From Opitutaceae bacterium (GTDB taxonomy: Bacteria > Verrucomicrobiota > Verrucomicrobiia > Opitutales > Opitutaceae): a stretch of DNA of 64,000 nt. The notes beneath the pieces were generated by a model. It searched no databases, was not told where the DNA came from, and was given only the letters and a program-made list of their open reading frames with translations. Below, piece by piece: positions 17,805-26,812 of this stretch (positions are counted from its first letter, which is position 1; each line of letters opens with the position of its first letter). Made by a program: the position numbers and the translations under genes. The stretch is from assembly GCA_014879845.1 (NCBI GenBank), contig JACSRI010000150.1, positions 1-64,000 on the forward strand. The letters are read 5' to 3'.

Positions 17805-18977
17805 GTGCGAACCCTGCGCCTCCTGTCCGCCTTGGGAGTGGTGTGCCTCGCCGTCGCGTCCATGCGCGCGGCTCTCGATCCTGCGACGATTCCCTCGCCG
17901 CGGCCGGCCGGCTGGGTCGTCGACCAGGCCCACGTGCTCTCCATCGCCCAAATCGCGGAGATCAATCGCCTCGGCGACGCCGTGCACGCCTGCGATGGTG
18001 CCGAGATGGCGATCATCGTGGTGCCGACGATCGGCGGTGGCGACCATCGGGCGTGGGCGGTCCGGCTGTTCAACCGCTGGGAAATTGGCGACCGCGTGCG
18101 AAACAACGGTGTGCTCATCTTCGTCGCCGTCGGGGACCGCGCGGCGGAGATCGTGCTCGGCGCCGGGCTCGATTCCAGCGAGGGGCGGGCCAGGAGCGAT
18201 CGCGTGATGCGCGACGAGATGCTCCCGCGGTTTCGCGAGTCAGAGAACGCCGCTGCGATCGTCGCCGCGGCCCAGGCATGCGCGCGCGAGTTTTTCGACG
18301 TCCACTTCACTCCTGCGGCGCCGACGGCGGCACCCGATCCAGCGATGATGCTGGTCGAGGCCCCCGACCCGGAACGAGCGTCCGGTCCTCCACCGACCCG
18401 GCCCGCGAAACCGACGACGCGTTCCGCTCCGGCATCCACGACGCTGCATGGTTCGAGATCCGGCCTGCCAGTCGCGGTATTTGCCGGGGTGGGGGTGCTC
18501 CTTCTCGGTGGCGTTGGCGCCGGCATCGCGGTGGCGGCGAGCCGCCCGCGGCGCTGCGGCCGGTGCGGCGTGACCATGCAGAAGCTGGACGAAGTCGCGG
18601 ACGACCAGCATCTCTCGCAAGGCGAACGGCTCGAGGAGCGACTCGGCAGTGTGGACTACACGATCTGGATGTGCCCGGGTTGCTCGGCCGTCGAGAAGAG
18701 GCGTTCGGGTCGGTGGTTCACCCGGTTCTCGGCCTGTCCGCAGTGCGGTCAAGTCACCTCGTCGGACCTCAAGACCACGTTACAGCACGCGACCGAATGG
18801 TCGGGCGGTCTGGTCGAGATCCGCGAACATTGTGAACACTGCGGGCGCACACACGTCTATCGGCGATCCACGCCGCGGATCACGCGGTCGTCCAACTCAA
18901 GCGGCAGCGGAGGTCGGTCGTCTTCCGGATTCGGGGGCGGGCGTTCGTCGGGCGGCGGAAGCAGTGGCAAGTGGTGA
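17805..18977 (+). CDS. TPM-domain protein with zinc-ribbon and Gly/Ser-rich tail (YgcG-like)
   Basis: This encodes about 390 residues from the GTG at 17805, which opens a signal peptide (LRLLSALGVVCLAVASMRA). A TPM domain follows (about residues 28-150): VVDQAHVLS, EMAIIVVPTIGG, FNRWEIGDRVRNNGVLIFVA and the regular LGAGLD strand. A Pro/Thr-rich linker leads to one membrane helix near residue 235. After it lie four CxxC pairs forming zinc ribbons, and then a Gly/Ser-rich tail ending GGGSSGKW. TPM proteins are envelope-associated; photosystem repair and phosphatase roles are known for some homologues, but the bacterial role is unsettled. No Shine-Dalgarno is clear. Confidence 0.8.
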   Translation: MRTLRLLSALGVVCLAVASMRAALDPATIPSPRPAGWVVDQAHVLSIAQIAEINRLGDAVHACDGAEMAIIVVPTIGGGDHRAWAVRLFNRWEIGDRVRNNGVLIFVAVGDRAAEIVLGAGLDSSEGRARSDRVMRDEMLPRFRESENAAAIVAAAQACAREFFDVHFTPAAPTAAPDPAMMLVEAPDPERASGPPPTRPAKPTTRSAPASTTLHGSRSGLPVAVFAGVGVLLLGGVGAGIAVAASRPRRCGRCGVTMQKLDEVADDQHLSQGERLEERLGSVDYTIWMCPGCSAVEKRRSGRWFTRFSACPQCGQVTSSDLKTTLQHATEWSGGLVEIREHCEHCGRTHVYRRSTPRITRSSNSSGSGGRSSSGFGGGRSSGGGSSGKW

Positions 18978-18978
18978 G

Positions 18979-19000
18979 CCGCCCCGGGCTGGTGGGGCGG
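18979..19000 (+). terminator. GC-rich hairpin after the TPM gene
   Basis: ccgcccc pairs with ggggcgg around an 8-base loop, starting two bases past the stop codon. No T-tract follows, so termination is only possible, not clear. Confidence 0.35.
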
Positions 19001-19043
19001 AGGGCCATTCCGTGGTGACCCCGGCCGGCCGTCGTTTCCACCC

Positions 19044-19072
19044 TTGACACCGCGAGCGGGCGATTGGCAACC
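19044..19072 (+). promoter_or_regulatory. Possible rpmH promoter
   Basis: A perfect -35-like TTGACA (19044-19049) is followed after 17 bases by GCAACC at the -10 position, which is a poor match to TATAAT. The distance to the rpmH start at 19094 is suitable. The -35 hexamer is the main support. Confidence 0.35.
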
Positions 19073-19093
19073 TCGCACCCTTTTTCGCCCGCC

Positions 19094-19231
19094 ATGCAAC
19101 CGACATTTCGCCCGCATAGAAAGAAACGCGCCCGCAAGATCGGCTACCGCGCTCGCGCCAAGACTCACCACGGCCGCAAGGTCCTGAAGAGCCGCCGCCT
19201 CAAGGGCCGCAAGCGCCTGACCGTCGTCTGA
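19094..19231 (+). CDS. rpmH: 50S ribosomal protein L34
   Basis: This 45-residue, very basic protein starts [20 protein letters not shown] and ends [12 protein letters not shown]. The [19 protein letters not shown] block fits the L34 signature, with Phe-Arg-Met/Lys variations seen in other phyla. It is short but its identity is secured by the following rnpA gene 28 bases downstream, the standard rpmH-rnpA order. The start ATG is preceded by cgcccgcc, without a Shine-Dalgarno sequence. It forms part of the large ribosomal subunit. Confidence 0.93.
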   Translation: MQPTFRPHRKKRARKIGYRARAKTHHGRKVLKSRRLKGRKRLTVV

Positions 19232-19259
19232 TCCGGCCTCCCGCCGGTCTTGCCCGGCC

Positions 19260-19661
19260 ATGCGACTCCGCTCCAGGCAGCATATTCGCCGCCAGGCGGA
19301 CTTCGCCGCCGTGCGCAACGAGGGCCGCCGCCAGTATGGCGCGGCCTTTATTTTTGCCGTCCGTCGGCGCCCGGCGGACGCGAGCAGCGACCTGCCGCGC
19401 TTTGCCGTGGTCGCGTCGCGACGGGTCGGCAACGCCGTGACCCGCAACCTCCTCAAGCGTCGGATGCGCGTGATCTTTCGCGAGAACCAGACGCTCTTTC
19501 CCGGTGACGTGGACGTCATCGTGACCCTCCAGGCGCGCGCCGCCGAGGTGGCATTTGCCGACCTCGAGCGCCATTTCCGCGCTGCCGCTCATCGCGCGGG
19601 ATTTCCGGCTTCGCCGAAACCTCCCGCGACCGGCGGGGCATCGGCGCCGACAACGTCATGA
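19260..19661 (+). CDS. rnpA: Ribonuclease P protein component
   Basis: This 133-residue basic protein binds the RNase P RNA and helps cleave tRNA 5' leaders. The RNR motif [17 protein letters not shown] (about residues 54-70) is the key signature, with [10 protein letters not shown] before it. The C-terminal 20 residues are a Pro/Ala/Ser tail beyond the conserved fold. The final four bases overlap the yidD start (ATGA), so the two are translationally coupled. Confidence 0.95.
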   Translation: MRLRSRQHIRRQADFAAVRNEGRRQYGAAFIFAVRRRPADASSDLPRFAVVASRRVGNAVTRNLLKRRMRVIFRENQTLFPGDVDVIVTLQARAAEVAFADLERHFRAAAHRAGFPASPKPPATGGASAPTTS

Positions 19662-19966
19662 CCGAGCCGACGCCCGGACCCGAGGCGAAGCCGCCACCGC
19701 GCGCGCGCCCGATCCTCCTGCGTCTGCCGGCCTTGCTGTTGGAGGGCCTCGTCATCGCCTACCAGCGCGTGCTCTCGCCGGCCCTGCATGCGATCGGGGG
19801 CCCCGGCGCGGGGTGCCGGTTCTCTCCCAGTTGCTCGGACTACGCGCGCCAGGCCCTGCGGACGCATGGGGTGTGGCGCGGGACGTGGCTGGCGGTGCGT
19901 CGTATCGCTCGATGCCATCCCTGGCACCCCGGCGGACACGACCCGGTGCCGCCGCCGCGCCGCTGA
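19658..19966 (+). CDS. yidD: Membrane protein insertion efficiency factor YidD
   Basis: This 102-residue protein has the family core: a hydrophobic helix ([16 protein letters not shown]), then [15 protein letters not shown] with its conserved cysteines, and the [18 protein letters not shown] block. YidD acts with YidC in inserting proteins into the inner membrane, probably from the cytoplasmic face. An N-terminal Pro/Arg-rich stretch of about 18 residues extends beyond the usual start. It overlaps rnpA by four bases and yidC begins 182 bases later. Confidence 0.93.
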   Translation: MTEPTPGPEAKPPPRARPILLRLPALLLEGLVIAYQRVLSPALHAIGGPGAGCRFSPSCSDYARQALRTHGVWRGTWLAVRRIARCHPWHPGGHDPVPPPRR

Positions 19967-20148
19967 CTTTTCGCCCGTGTGGCGGGCTGTTCGACGGGCC
20001 TTTCCACCCTGGGTGATTCTTCTTGCTGGGCCTTCGGGCCGGTGTGTATCCCTCCACCCTTTTCCGCGGCCGCCGATGGCTCGCGTCGCAACCGGGGCCC
20101 CTGCTTCGGATCGGCCGGGACGAAGGCACGACCGCGGTGCTCCCGGAC

Positions 20149-22023
20149 ATGGATAAGAAGAACACCATCCTCGGCATCCTTTTCATCGGCGCGGCCATGG
20201 GCCTCATGCTCTTCGGCTCGCGCTGCTCCCCGCAGACGCCGCCACCGCCGCCCGCCGCCGAGCAGGCCGGCCCCGAGTCCACGACGCCGGCCGGTGCGCC
20301 CCCGGCCACCGCACTCGCGCCCGCCACGGGCACGGAGTCGCCGCTCACGCCGACCGCGCTCCCCGCCGTGCCGACCGCCGTAGGCGGCATCGTGCCGCTG
20401 TCGTCCGACGCCAACTACGCGGCGGCCATCCCCGCCGCACCCGAGGAGTCGCTCGTCACGCTGTCCAACGACTTTGTCGACGTGCGCTTCACGCCCATGG
20501 GCGGCGCGATCGCCGAGGTCTCGCTCAAGAAATACCCGAAACATCGCGACGGCGCCGAGCCCTACGTGCTCAACACCCGCCGCGCGGCGCCCGCGCTCGC
20601 ATTGCTCAACTTCCCCGGCGCCGACCGCGCCGCGCGCTACGAGCTCGTCGCCCAGACGGCCAACTCGATCGTGTGGCGCGCCACCGTCGCCGGCCAGGTC
20701 GAGGTGACGCGCACCTACACGCTCCAGTCCGATGCCCAGTCCGGCGAGCCGTACCTGATCCACCACGACACCACATTCCGCAACCTCGCCGCCACGCCGT
20801 TGAGCACGCCGGCCCTGACCTTTGCCTTCGGCGCGGCCGAGCCGACCAGCCCGAGCGACGTCACCGCGCTCAACGTCTCCGCCTGCCGCGGCAAGGACGT
20901 CGAGTTCGCCGGTCTCGGCACGTTCGCCGGTTCCGGCTGGTTCGGTCGCATGCTCGGCCGCAACGAACCCGAGAAGGGCGCGATCCAGCTCGAGACGGCC
21001 GATATCTCCTGGGCGGCGGTCAAGAACCAGTTCTTCACCGCCATACTCATCCCCGAAAAGCCCTCCGGCCGCGTCACCGCCCAGCGCGTGGCGCTCACGG
21101 GCGACCTCGCCGGCCCGATCGGTGTGACCGGTTCGTGGACGCGCGAGGCGTTGACGCTGGCGACCGACCAGCCCGCCTCGGTCAAGGTCGACTACTACGC
21201 CGGCCCGAAGGAGTACAAGCGGCTCAACAACTTCGACCGCGAGCAGTACCGGCTGATGGAGTGGGGCTCGTTCATCGGCATCTTCTCCGCGCTCATCTTC
21301 AAGCTCCTCAACGCCCTCCACGGCCTCGTGGCCGGCTCGGACTGGGCCTGGGGCTGGGCCATCATCCTCACCACCGTGATCATCCGCACGCTCATGTGGC
21401 CGATCACCGCGCAGGCCGCGCGCTCGGCCAAGCGCATGGGCAAGATCCAGGGCCCGCTCAAGGAGATCCAGGAGAAGTACAAGGACAACCGCGTGAAGCA
21501 GCAGGAGGAGACGATCAAGCTCTTCCGCGAGCACAAGATCAACCCCGTCGGCGGCTGCCTCCCGCTCGTCTTCCAGATCCCGATCTTCATCGGCCTGTTC
21601 AACCTCCTGCGCAGCGCCTCGGAGCTGCGCTTCGCCGATTTCCTCTGGATCCACGACCTCTCCGCCGCCGACACGGTGGCGCACATCGCCGGCTTCCCGC
21701 TCAACCCCATGCCGCTGCTCATGGGCGTGACGATGTTCATCCAGATGAAGATGACGCCCACGCCCACGACCGACAACGCATCGGCCAAGATGATGAAGTT
21801 CATGCCGATCTTCGTCACCGTGATGTGCTACGGCTTCTCCTCCGGCCTCGCGGTCTACTGGACGGCGAGCAACTGCTTCTCGATCTTCCAGCAGTGGGTC
21901 ACGAACAAGCGTAAGGATCCCGCGGAGACAGCCGCGGCCGCTCCGGCCAAGCCCGGCGCCGCCGAGCGCGCCAAACCCGTGCGCGATGCGAAGGTGACCA
22001 ACGTGCCCAAGAAGAAGAAGTAA
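20149..22023 (+). CDS. yidC: Membrane protein insertase YidC
   Basis: This 624-residue protein inserts and folds inner-membrane proteins. Residues 1-25 form the N-terminal helix (NTILGILFIGAAMGLMLFG). A Pro/Ala/Thr-rich linker leads to the periplasmic beta-sandwich domain (about 90-360), and the conserved five-helix core fills about 375-600. The core shows GWAIILTTVIIRTLMWPI, the strictly conserved Arg of the groove region within that segment, GGCLPLVFQIPIFIGLF, and YWTASNCFSIFQQ. A Lys-rich cytoplasmic tail (NVPKKKK) may contact ribosomes. The start is ATG at 20149; the upstream open frame has no membrane or conserved character. Confidence 0.95.
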   Translation: MDKKNTILGILFIGAAMGLMLFGSRCSPQTPPPPPAAEQAGPESTTPAGAPPATALAPATGTESPLTPTALPAVPTAVGGIVPLSSDANYAAAIPAAPEESLVTLSNDFVDVRFTPMGGAIAEVSLKKYPKHRDGAEPYVLNTRRAAPALALLNFPGADRAARYELVAQTANSIVWRATVAGQVEVTRTYTLQSDAQSGEPYLIHHDTTFRNLAATPLSTPALTFAFGAAEPTSPSDVTALNVSACRGKDVEFAGLGTFAGSGWFGRMLGRNEPEKGAIQLETADISWAAVKNQFFTAILIPEKPSGRVTAQRVALTGDLAGPIGVTGSWTREALTLATDQPASVKVDYYAGPKEYKRLNNFDREQYRLMEWGSFIGIFSALIFKLLNALHGLVAGSDWAWGWAIILTTVIIRTLMWPITAQAARSAKRMGKIQGPLKEIQEKYKDNRVKQQEETIKLFREHKINPVGGCLPLVFQIPIFIGLFNLLRSASELRFADFLWIHDLSAADTVAHIAGFPLNPMPLLMGVTMFIQMKMTPTPTTDNASAKMMKFMPIFVTVMCYGFSSGLAVYWTASNCFSIFQQWVTNKRKDPAETAAAAPAKPGAAERAKPVRDAKVTNVPKKKK

Positions 22024-22063
22024 GCGCCACGCGCTCCGTCCCCAGCGTCCCGCACTCCCAGCC

Positions 22064-22816
22064 ATGGCCGGGCACAACAAGTGGTCGAAAGTTAAGCGCA
22101 TCAAGGCCGTCGTCGACGCGCGCAAGGGCAAGGCCTTCAGCCGCGTCGCCAAGGAGATCACGCTCGCCGCCCGATCCGGCGGCGGCGACGCGGCGATGAA
22201 CCCCCGCCTGCGCACGCTCCTGCTCAAGGCGCGCGAGGTGAACATGCCCTCCGACAACGTCGAGCGCGCGATCAAGAAGGGCACCGGCGAGCTCGAGGGC
22301 CAGCAGATCGAGGAGTTCACCTACGAGGGCTACGGCCCGGGCGGCATCGCGCTGGTCGTATCGATCGCTACGGACAACAAGAACCGCGCCGCCGCCGACG
22401 TGCGCTCGGTCTTCACCCGCCACGGCGGCAATCTCGCGGGCTCGGGCGCCGTGATGTTCCAGTTTCACCATTGCGGCCAGTTTCTCGTCGGCAAGGGCAG
22501 GACCACCGAGGACGCGCTCATGGAACTCGCGCTCGATGCCGGCGCCGACGACGTGAAGACGAGCGACGAGGGCTACGAGGTGATCTGCGGCATCCACGCC
22601 TTCGACAAGGTGGCGGCCGCCCTCGAGACGAAGGGCATCAAGCCCGAGTCCTCCGAGATCGTGTATCTGCCGACCTCGACGGTGCCGGTCACCGACCTGG
22701 ATCAGGCGAAGTCGTTCTACAAGCTCACTTCCGCGCTCGAGGAACTCGACGACGTGCAGAACGTATTCTCCAACGAGGAGATCGCCGACGCCCTGGCCGA
22801 GCAGGCACAGGGGTAG
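22064..22816 (+). CDS. yebC: YebC/PmpR-family transcriptional or translational regulator
   Basis: This 250-residue protein begins MAGHNKWSKVKRIKAVVDA and contains NMPSDNVERAIKKGTGE and YEGYGPGGIALV, all family signatures. Members bind DNA as regulators in some species, and more recent work links the family to translation of polyproline stretches. It starts 40 bases after yidC and is probably co-transcribed. The leader before ATG is strikingly C-rich (cactcccagcc) and has no Shine-Dalgarno. Confidence 0.93.
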   Translation: MAGHNKWSKVKRIKAVVDARKGKAFSRVAKEITLAARSGGGDAAMNPRLRTLLLKAREVNMPSDNVERAIKKGTGELEGQQIEEFTYEGYGPGGIALVVSIATDNKNRAAADVRSVFTRHGGNLAGSGAVMFQFHHCGQFLVGKGRTTEDALMELALDAGADDVKTSDEGYEVICGIHAFDKVAAALETKGIKPESSEIVYLPTSTVPVTDLDQAKSFYKLTSALEELDDVQNVFSNEEIADALAEQAQG

Positions 22817-22893
22817 AGCCGTTTGTAGGCCGCACGCTGGCGGGCGCCTTGTCCGCGGCGCGGATACATCCGAGACGTCCGCGAACGGACGGA

Positions 22894-23703
22894 CTACCTG
22901 TTCTGTAACGCGGGTGACCAGCAGGTCGTCCGCCCGCCGATCGTCTCGCGCACGAGCGGGGAGCCGGTCCGAGGACATCGTCCCCCGTCGACCCATCGCT
23001 CGTGAAACAACCAGCCGCGCGGCGGATCCGCCCAGTGGCCGTCGACATCGCGCACGATCGAGCGCAGCGCCCCGCGGCACACGAAACGCAGCTCGCGGTG
23101 CAGCGCCGCGCAGTCCACCGCGTCGAGCGAGCCGGCCGCGCGCGCCGGGTGCAGGCCCGCGCGCCAGAGGACCTCGTCGGCCATCCAGTTGCCGATGCCG
23201 GGAAACATCTCCTGCATGAGAAGCACCGCCTTGAGCGGCGATTTCGCCCGGCGTGCGAGAAAGGCCTGCAGCCGCTCGGCGGTAAAGGCGGGCTCCATGA
23301 TTTCCGGCGGACGATCGCGCCACCAGGCCGGCGGCTGCGTGCCCGGCGTCCATTCGACCGTGCCGAACATCCGCGGATCCGCGAACACGAGCGCGCGTGC
23401 GCGCTGCCGCAGCACGAGATGATCGTGCCGATCGATCGGATACGCGGATGCCTCGACCCGCAGTTCGCCGGTCATGCCGAGGTGCAGCCCGAGCCAGCCG
23501 GAATCGCCGCAGGCGAAGAGCATCTGCTTGCCGCTGCGGTGGCTCGAGGTGAGCGTCGCGCCCGTGAGACCGCGGGCGAGCGCAGCGGTGTCGACGCCAC
23601 GGAAGATCCGCGCGCGCGGATGGAGTTCCACCGAGGTCACCGCGTCTTCGAGCGCAGCATCCCAGCGCCGCCGCATGAATTCGACCTCGGCGAGTTCAGG
23701 CAT
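22894..23703 (-). CDS. Fpg/Nei-family DNA glycosylase with degenerate zinc finger
   Basis: This 269-residue base-excision repair enzyme keeps the catalytic features: N-terminal Pro-Glu (MPELAEVE), the RSGKQMLF lysine turn, LGMTGEL, the H2TH helix-turn-helix (PGIGNWMADEVLWRAGLHP) and GGR before the last strand. The C-terminal zinc finger is unusual. The expected CPxCG and CPxCQ pairs read CPRTG and WSPALQ, so three of four zinc cysteines are gone. Zincless fingers that keep the arginine are known in NEIL1 and some plant and viral relatives, so activity is plausible. Oxidised purines are the likely target. Confidence 0.85.
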   Translation of the reverse strand: MPELAEVEFMRRRWDAALEDAVTSVELHPRARIFRGVDTAALARGLTGATLTSSHRSGKQMLFACGDSGWLGLHLGMTGELRVEASAYPIDRHDHLVLRQRARALVFADPRMFGTVEWTPGTQPPAWWRDRPPEIMEPAFTAERLQAFLARRAKSPLKAVLLMQEMFPGIGNWMADEVLWRAGLHPARAAGSLDAVDCAALHRELRFVCRGALRSIVRDVDGHWADPPRGWLFHERWVDGGRCPRTGSPLVRETIGGRTTCWSPALQNR

Positions 23704-23763
23704 GGCGAACGCAGCGGCGCGTTTGGATGGGTGAGCAGGGACCCTGGAGTCGAAGCCCGTGCC

Positions 23764-24918
23764 TCAGCGAATCACCCAGCGGTAGTGATAGTCCGAGAGC
23801 AGCTTCGGCGCGCCCGCCATGACCTGCACGACGTCCTCGATGCGACAGCCACCGAGACCCGGATAGTAGAGGCCGGGTTCGACGGTGACGACTGCGCCCG
23901 TGCGCAGCTTGCTCTCCCGCCGACCGAGGCTCGGGCCCTCGTGCACCTCGAGGCCGAGGCCGTGGCCCGTGCCGTGGAAGAAGCCGATCGCGCCTTTTGC
24001 GCCGCGCTTGGTCTCGTAGCCGAGTTTCTTGAAATGCTCGACCACACCGTCGTGCACAGTGCGGCCATCGATGCCGGCGCGCACGGCCTCAATCGCCTCG
24101 CCGTGGGCGGCGCGCACGGCGGCGACGAGCTTGCGCTGCGCGTCGGAGGGCGAGCCCTTGAGAAACGTGCGCGTCATGTCGCCGTGGTAGCCGGTCGCGA
24201 TCACGCGCGGGAAGATGTCGACGATGATCAGCTCATGGGCGCGCAACGGCCCGTGGCCGACGCAATGCGGATCACACGCCTGGTCGCCGCCGGCGGCGAT
24301 GGTGTTGAGCGAGACGGCGCCGGCGCGCAGGCAGGCGACCTCGATCTCCTCGCGCAGCCGCTCGCTCGTGAGCGGGCGACGGTCGAGCAGGAGCTGACCG
24401 TTGCGCGCGATCGTCGCACGTTTCAGGAGCTTCTCCACGGCGGCAAAGCCGACCGCGCTGCAGCGGTTGCCCTCGGCGATGGCACGCGCTTCGGCTGGGG
24501 ACTTGATCTCTCGTTGTGGGAAAAGCGCGCCGTCGGCCGGTTCGAGCTTCACCCGAAGCTTCTGCAGCTTGAGCGCGAGCCCGAGTGGAAAGTCCGCGGC
24601 GACGCGAAGGGCCGGGATCTTGAAGGCGCGCGTCAGCGTCGCGATCACCTCGGCCGGACCAGCCTGCCCGACCTTGAGCTCCCGCTTCGACTTCTCGGTC
24701 CAGTCCTCGAGCGACAGCACGCGATCGAGCGCGGACTCCTTGCGCGCGCGGCCGAACTCGAGCGCGTTGAGCACGCCGAAGCGCTGACCGCGCCAGGCGA
24801 AGGTGATGAATGGATCGCCGACGCGGAAACCAGCGAAATAGAGTTGGTCGGCGCCGTGCTCGCTCTCGGCATAGAGCAGCGTGGCCGCCTTGCGGGACGG
24901 GGAGGTCTGACGTGACAT
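23764..24918 (-). CDS. M24-family Xaa-Pro aminopeptidase or dipeptidase
   Basis: This protein of about 384 residues belongs to the pita-bread metallopeptidases. The five metal ligands are visible: Asp in IIVDIFP, Asp in GYHGDMTRTF, His in GTGHGLGLEVHE, Glu in VVTVEPGLYY and Glu in GGCRIEDVV. The N-terminal 150 residues form the creatinase-like domain. It removes N-terminal residues before proline, or cleaves X-Pro dipeptides; the two cannot be separated here. ATG 24918 is used because the upstream open frame is not conserved in character. It is divergent from the DUF192 gene at 25014. Confidence 0.87.
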   Translation of the reverse strand: MSRQTSPSRKAATLLYAESEHGADQLYFAGFRVGDPFITFAWRGQRFGVLNALEFGRARKESALDRVLSLEDWTEKSKRELKVGQAGPAEVIATLTRAFKIPALRVAADFPLGLALKLQKLRVKLEPADGALFPQREIKSPAEARAIAEGNRCSAVGFAAVEKLLKRATIARNGQLLLDRRPLTSERLREEIEVACLRAGAVSLNTIAAGGDQACDPHCVGHGPLRAHELIIVDIFPRVIATGYHGDMTRTFLKGSPSDAQRKLVAAVRAAHGEAIEAVRAGIDGRTVHDGVVEHFKKLGYETKRGAKGAIGFFHGTGHGLGLEVHEGPSLGRRESKLRTGAVVTVEPGLYYPGLGGCRIEDVVQVMAGAPKLLSDYHYRWVIR

Positions 24919-25013
24919 GCGCCCGATTGAGCCGGCCGGGGCGGCAAAGGCACGACCAATCCCCGTGGGCAAAAGGCTTGCCTGGGGCGCGCTCCGCCGC
25001 GAATCAGCACACC

Positions 25014-25556
25014 ATGGTTTCGCGGCGTCTGCTCGTTCAAGTGTCCGTTTTCGTCGTCCTCGCGCTGCTGGGTTTGGCCGGCTGCGACCGGGGGGGCGAG
25101 AGCGCCGCGCGTCCGGCGGCGGTGGCGGCCGTCCCGCCCGACCACCGCTTCACCATCGACGTGGGCGGGCATCCCGTACGCATGCGCCTCGCCGTGCTCG
25201 AGCACGAGCGCAACCGCGGCCTCATGCACGTGCCTTCCATGCCCGAGGACGAGGGCATGCTCTTCGTCTTCCCGCAGCCGCAGCGCATGAGCTTCTACAT
25301 GCGCAATACGCTCATCCCGCTGGATATCGGCTACTTCACGGCCGACGGAGTGCTGCAGGAGGTCTATCCCATGTATCCGGGTATCGAGGACGGCGTGCTC
25401 TCGGGCAGCTCGTCCATCCAGCTCGCCCTCGAGATGAACCAGGGCTGGTATATCCGCCATGGCGTGAGGCCGGGGGCGAAAATCGACCTGGCGGCGGTGC
25501 GCACGGCGCTCGAGCGGCGTGGTTTTCCCACGGGACGGTATTTCGGCGGACACTGA
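25014..25556 (+). CDS. DUF192-family lipoprotein
   Basis: This 180-residue protein has a signal peptide ending in the lipobox LLGLAGC, so Cys24 should be lipid-modified. The DUF192 domain (about 48-170) shows VLEHERNRGLMHVPSMPEDEGMLFVF, then MSFYMRNTLIPLDIGYF, and EMNQGWYIRHGVRPGA. Family members are small secreted or anchored beta-barrel proteins of unknown activity. It seems monocistronic and divergent from the M24 gene. Confidence 0.87.
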   Translation: MVSRRLLVQVSVFVVLALLGLAGCDRGGESAARPAAVAAVPPDHRFTIDVGGHPVRMRLAVLEHERNRGLMHVPSMPEDEGMLFVFPQPQRMSFYMRNTLIPLDIGYFTADGVLQEVYPMYPGIEDGVLSGSSSIQLALEMNQGWYIRHGVRPGAKIDLAAVRTALERRGFPTGRYFGGH

Positions 25557-25593
25557 GGTCGCCGGGAGGCTCCGCCTCGCCTGCGGGTGCCGG

Positions 25594-25631
25594 AAAAGAA
25601 AAAGCGGCCGCGATCAGGCGATCGCGGCCGC
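25594..25631 (-). terminator. Intrinsic terminator of the unknown membrane-protein gene
   Basis: A 12-bp perfect stem gcggccgcgatc/gatcgcggccgc with a 4-base loop lies about 30 bases beyond the leftward gene's stop. On the minus strand it is followed by a T-rich tail. It lies between convergent genes and may also affect the + strand. Confidence 0.85.
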
Positions 25632-25663
25632 GGTGTGAACCCAATCCTGCAGAAACGAGCCGC

Positions 25664-26812
25664 TCAGGCGAGCGGCAGCACCATGCGCAGTCGGCGCATG
25701 GAGAATTTCAGGTTGCCCAGGTGTGCGAGCTGCTCGCGCAGGTCGGTGAGCTGGTTCTCGACGTAGCTCGCGGTCTTGGCGAGGTTGTCGCGCTCGGTCT
25801 CGAGCTTGATCAGGTGCTTGGTGCGACGCACGCGCAGGCCGGAGCGGACGCGGGCCATCAGCACGACGGCGGGCAGCACGCGCCGCACGCGCCAGAAGTT
25901 GAGAAACCGCGCCGAGGTGCCGGCGGTGATGCGCCAGCCGAGCGCGCCGATGAGCGGCGGCAGCATGGCGGACACGCCATTGAAGAACGCCGTCGGCAGC
26001 GTCAGGCCGCGTTCGTGCACGACCGCGCCGGCGAGGATGGTCGCCATCACGTAGGTGCCTGCGCCCGCGAGGTCGGCCTCCATGTCGGGCGAGAGCGCCG
26101 GGACGTGGGCGGTGAGGCTGTCGCGGTGCTCGTTGCCGAAGTCGTGCCACACGGCCAGGACCTTGTCGCGCTCGTCGGGCTGGAGCAGGGCGAGGCGCGC
26201 CGAGAAGATGCGGCGCATGAGCGCGGCCTCGAGTTCGGCCTGGGCGTAGCCCTTGTCCGTGGCGACGTCCATCGCGCTGGCGGCGTTGCGCACCACGACC
26301 TCGTAGTCGCGGTAGGGCGAGACGCCCCGGAAGCGGCGGACCCATTCCTCCCAGATCGGTGTGCCGAGCTGGCGGATACGCGTCTCGAGGTCCTTCACCC
26401 CGGTGCCGCGGGCGAGCGTGAGGGTCTGCATCGCGCCGCGCTCCTGTTCGGTGGCCATGTCGAGCACCTGCTTCACCTCGAGCTCGAGCGGGCGCACCTC
26501 GGTCCAGCGCACGCGATCCTGCTCGGCCTTGCCGAGGTTTTCAGCGATCTCGGTGAGCAGCGCCTCGCGGCGGCGGATCTGGCGCTTGAGGCGGAAGATC
26601 GTCCACACGCGCACGGCGTGCGAGGAGGTGAGGAAATAGATCGCGGTGGCGAGCAGGGCCACGCCGGCGGCGATCGAGGCTGGTCCGGTGAACTGGGCCT
26701 GGCCTCCCTCACCGGCGAGCGCGACCAGGACGGCCGCGGTCACGGCCCAGGTCAGGGCTGACATCGTGACGATGAACCACCAGCGGTGTTGGTCGAGGAA
26801 GTTGAAGATCAT
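25664..26812 (-). CDS. Unknown membrane protein with coiled-coil segments
   Basis: I do not recognise this 382-residue protein. Two hydrophobic helices lie near the N-terminus (about residues 14-36 and 47-66), followed by an Arg/Glu-rich predicted coiled coil (about 75-120). A mixed, mostly helical middle domain leads to another hydrophobic region (ATILAGAVVH... and NGVSAMLPPLIGALGW, about 265-310). A last coiled coil (about 330-375) precedes the basic C-terminus. The ATG at 26812 begins just before the first membrane helix. It is divergent from the TerC gene (260-base gap) and has its own terminator. No enzymatic motif is visible, so a scaffold or membrane-remodelling role is only a guess. 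Confidence 0.7.
   Translation of the reverse strand: MIFNFLDQHRWWFIVTMSALTWAVTAAVLVALAGEGGQAQFTGPASIAAGVALLATAIYFLTSSHAVRVWTIFRLKRQIRRREALLTEIAENLGKAEQDRVRWTEVRPLELEVKQVLDMATEQERGAMQTLTLARGTGVKDLETRIRQLGTPIWEEWVRRFRGVSPYRDYEVVVRNAASAMDVATDKGYAQAELEAALMRRIFSARLALLQPDERDKVLAVWHDFGNEHRDSLTAHVPALSPDMEADLAGAGTYVMATILAGAVVHERGLTLPTAFFNGVSAMLPPLIGALGWRITAGTSARFLNFWRVRRVLPAVVLMARVRSGLRVRRTKHLIKLETERDNLAKTASYVENQLTDLREQLAHLGNLKFSMRRLRMVLPLA

Noticed and set aside
22877-22890. Short hairpin gtccg-cgaa-cggac after yebC as a terminator
   Set aside because: The 5-bp stem is short for this base composition and no T-tract follows.
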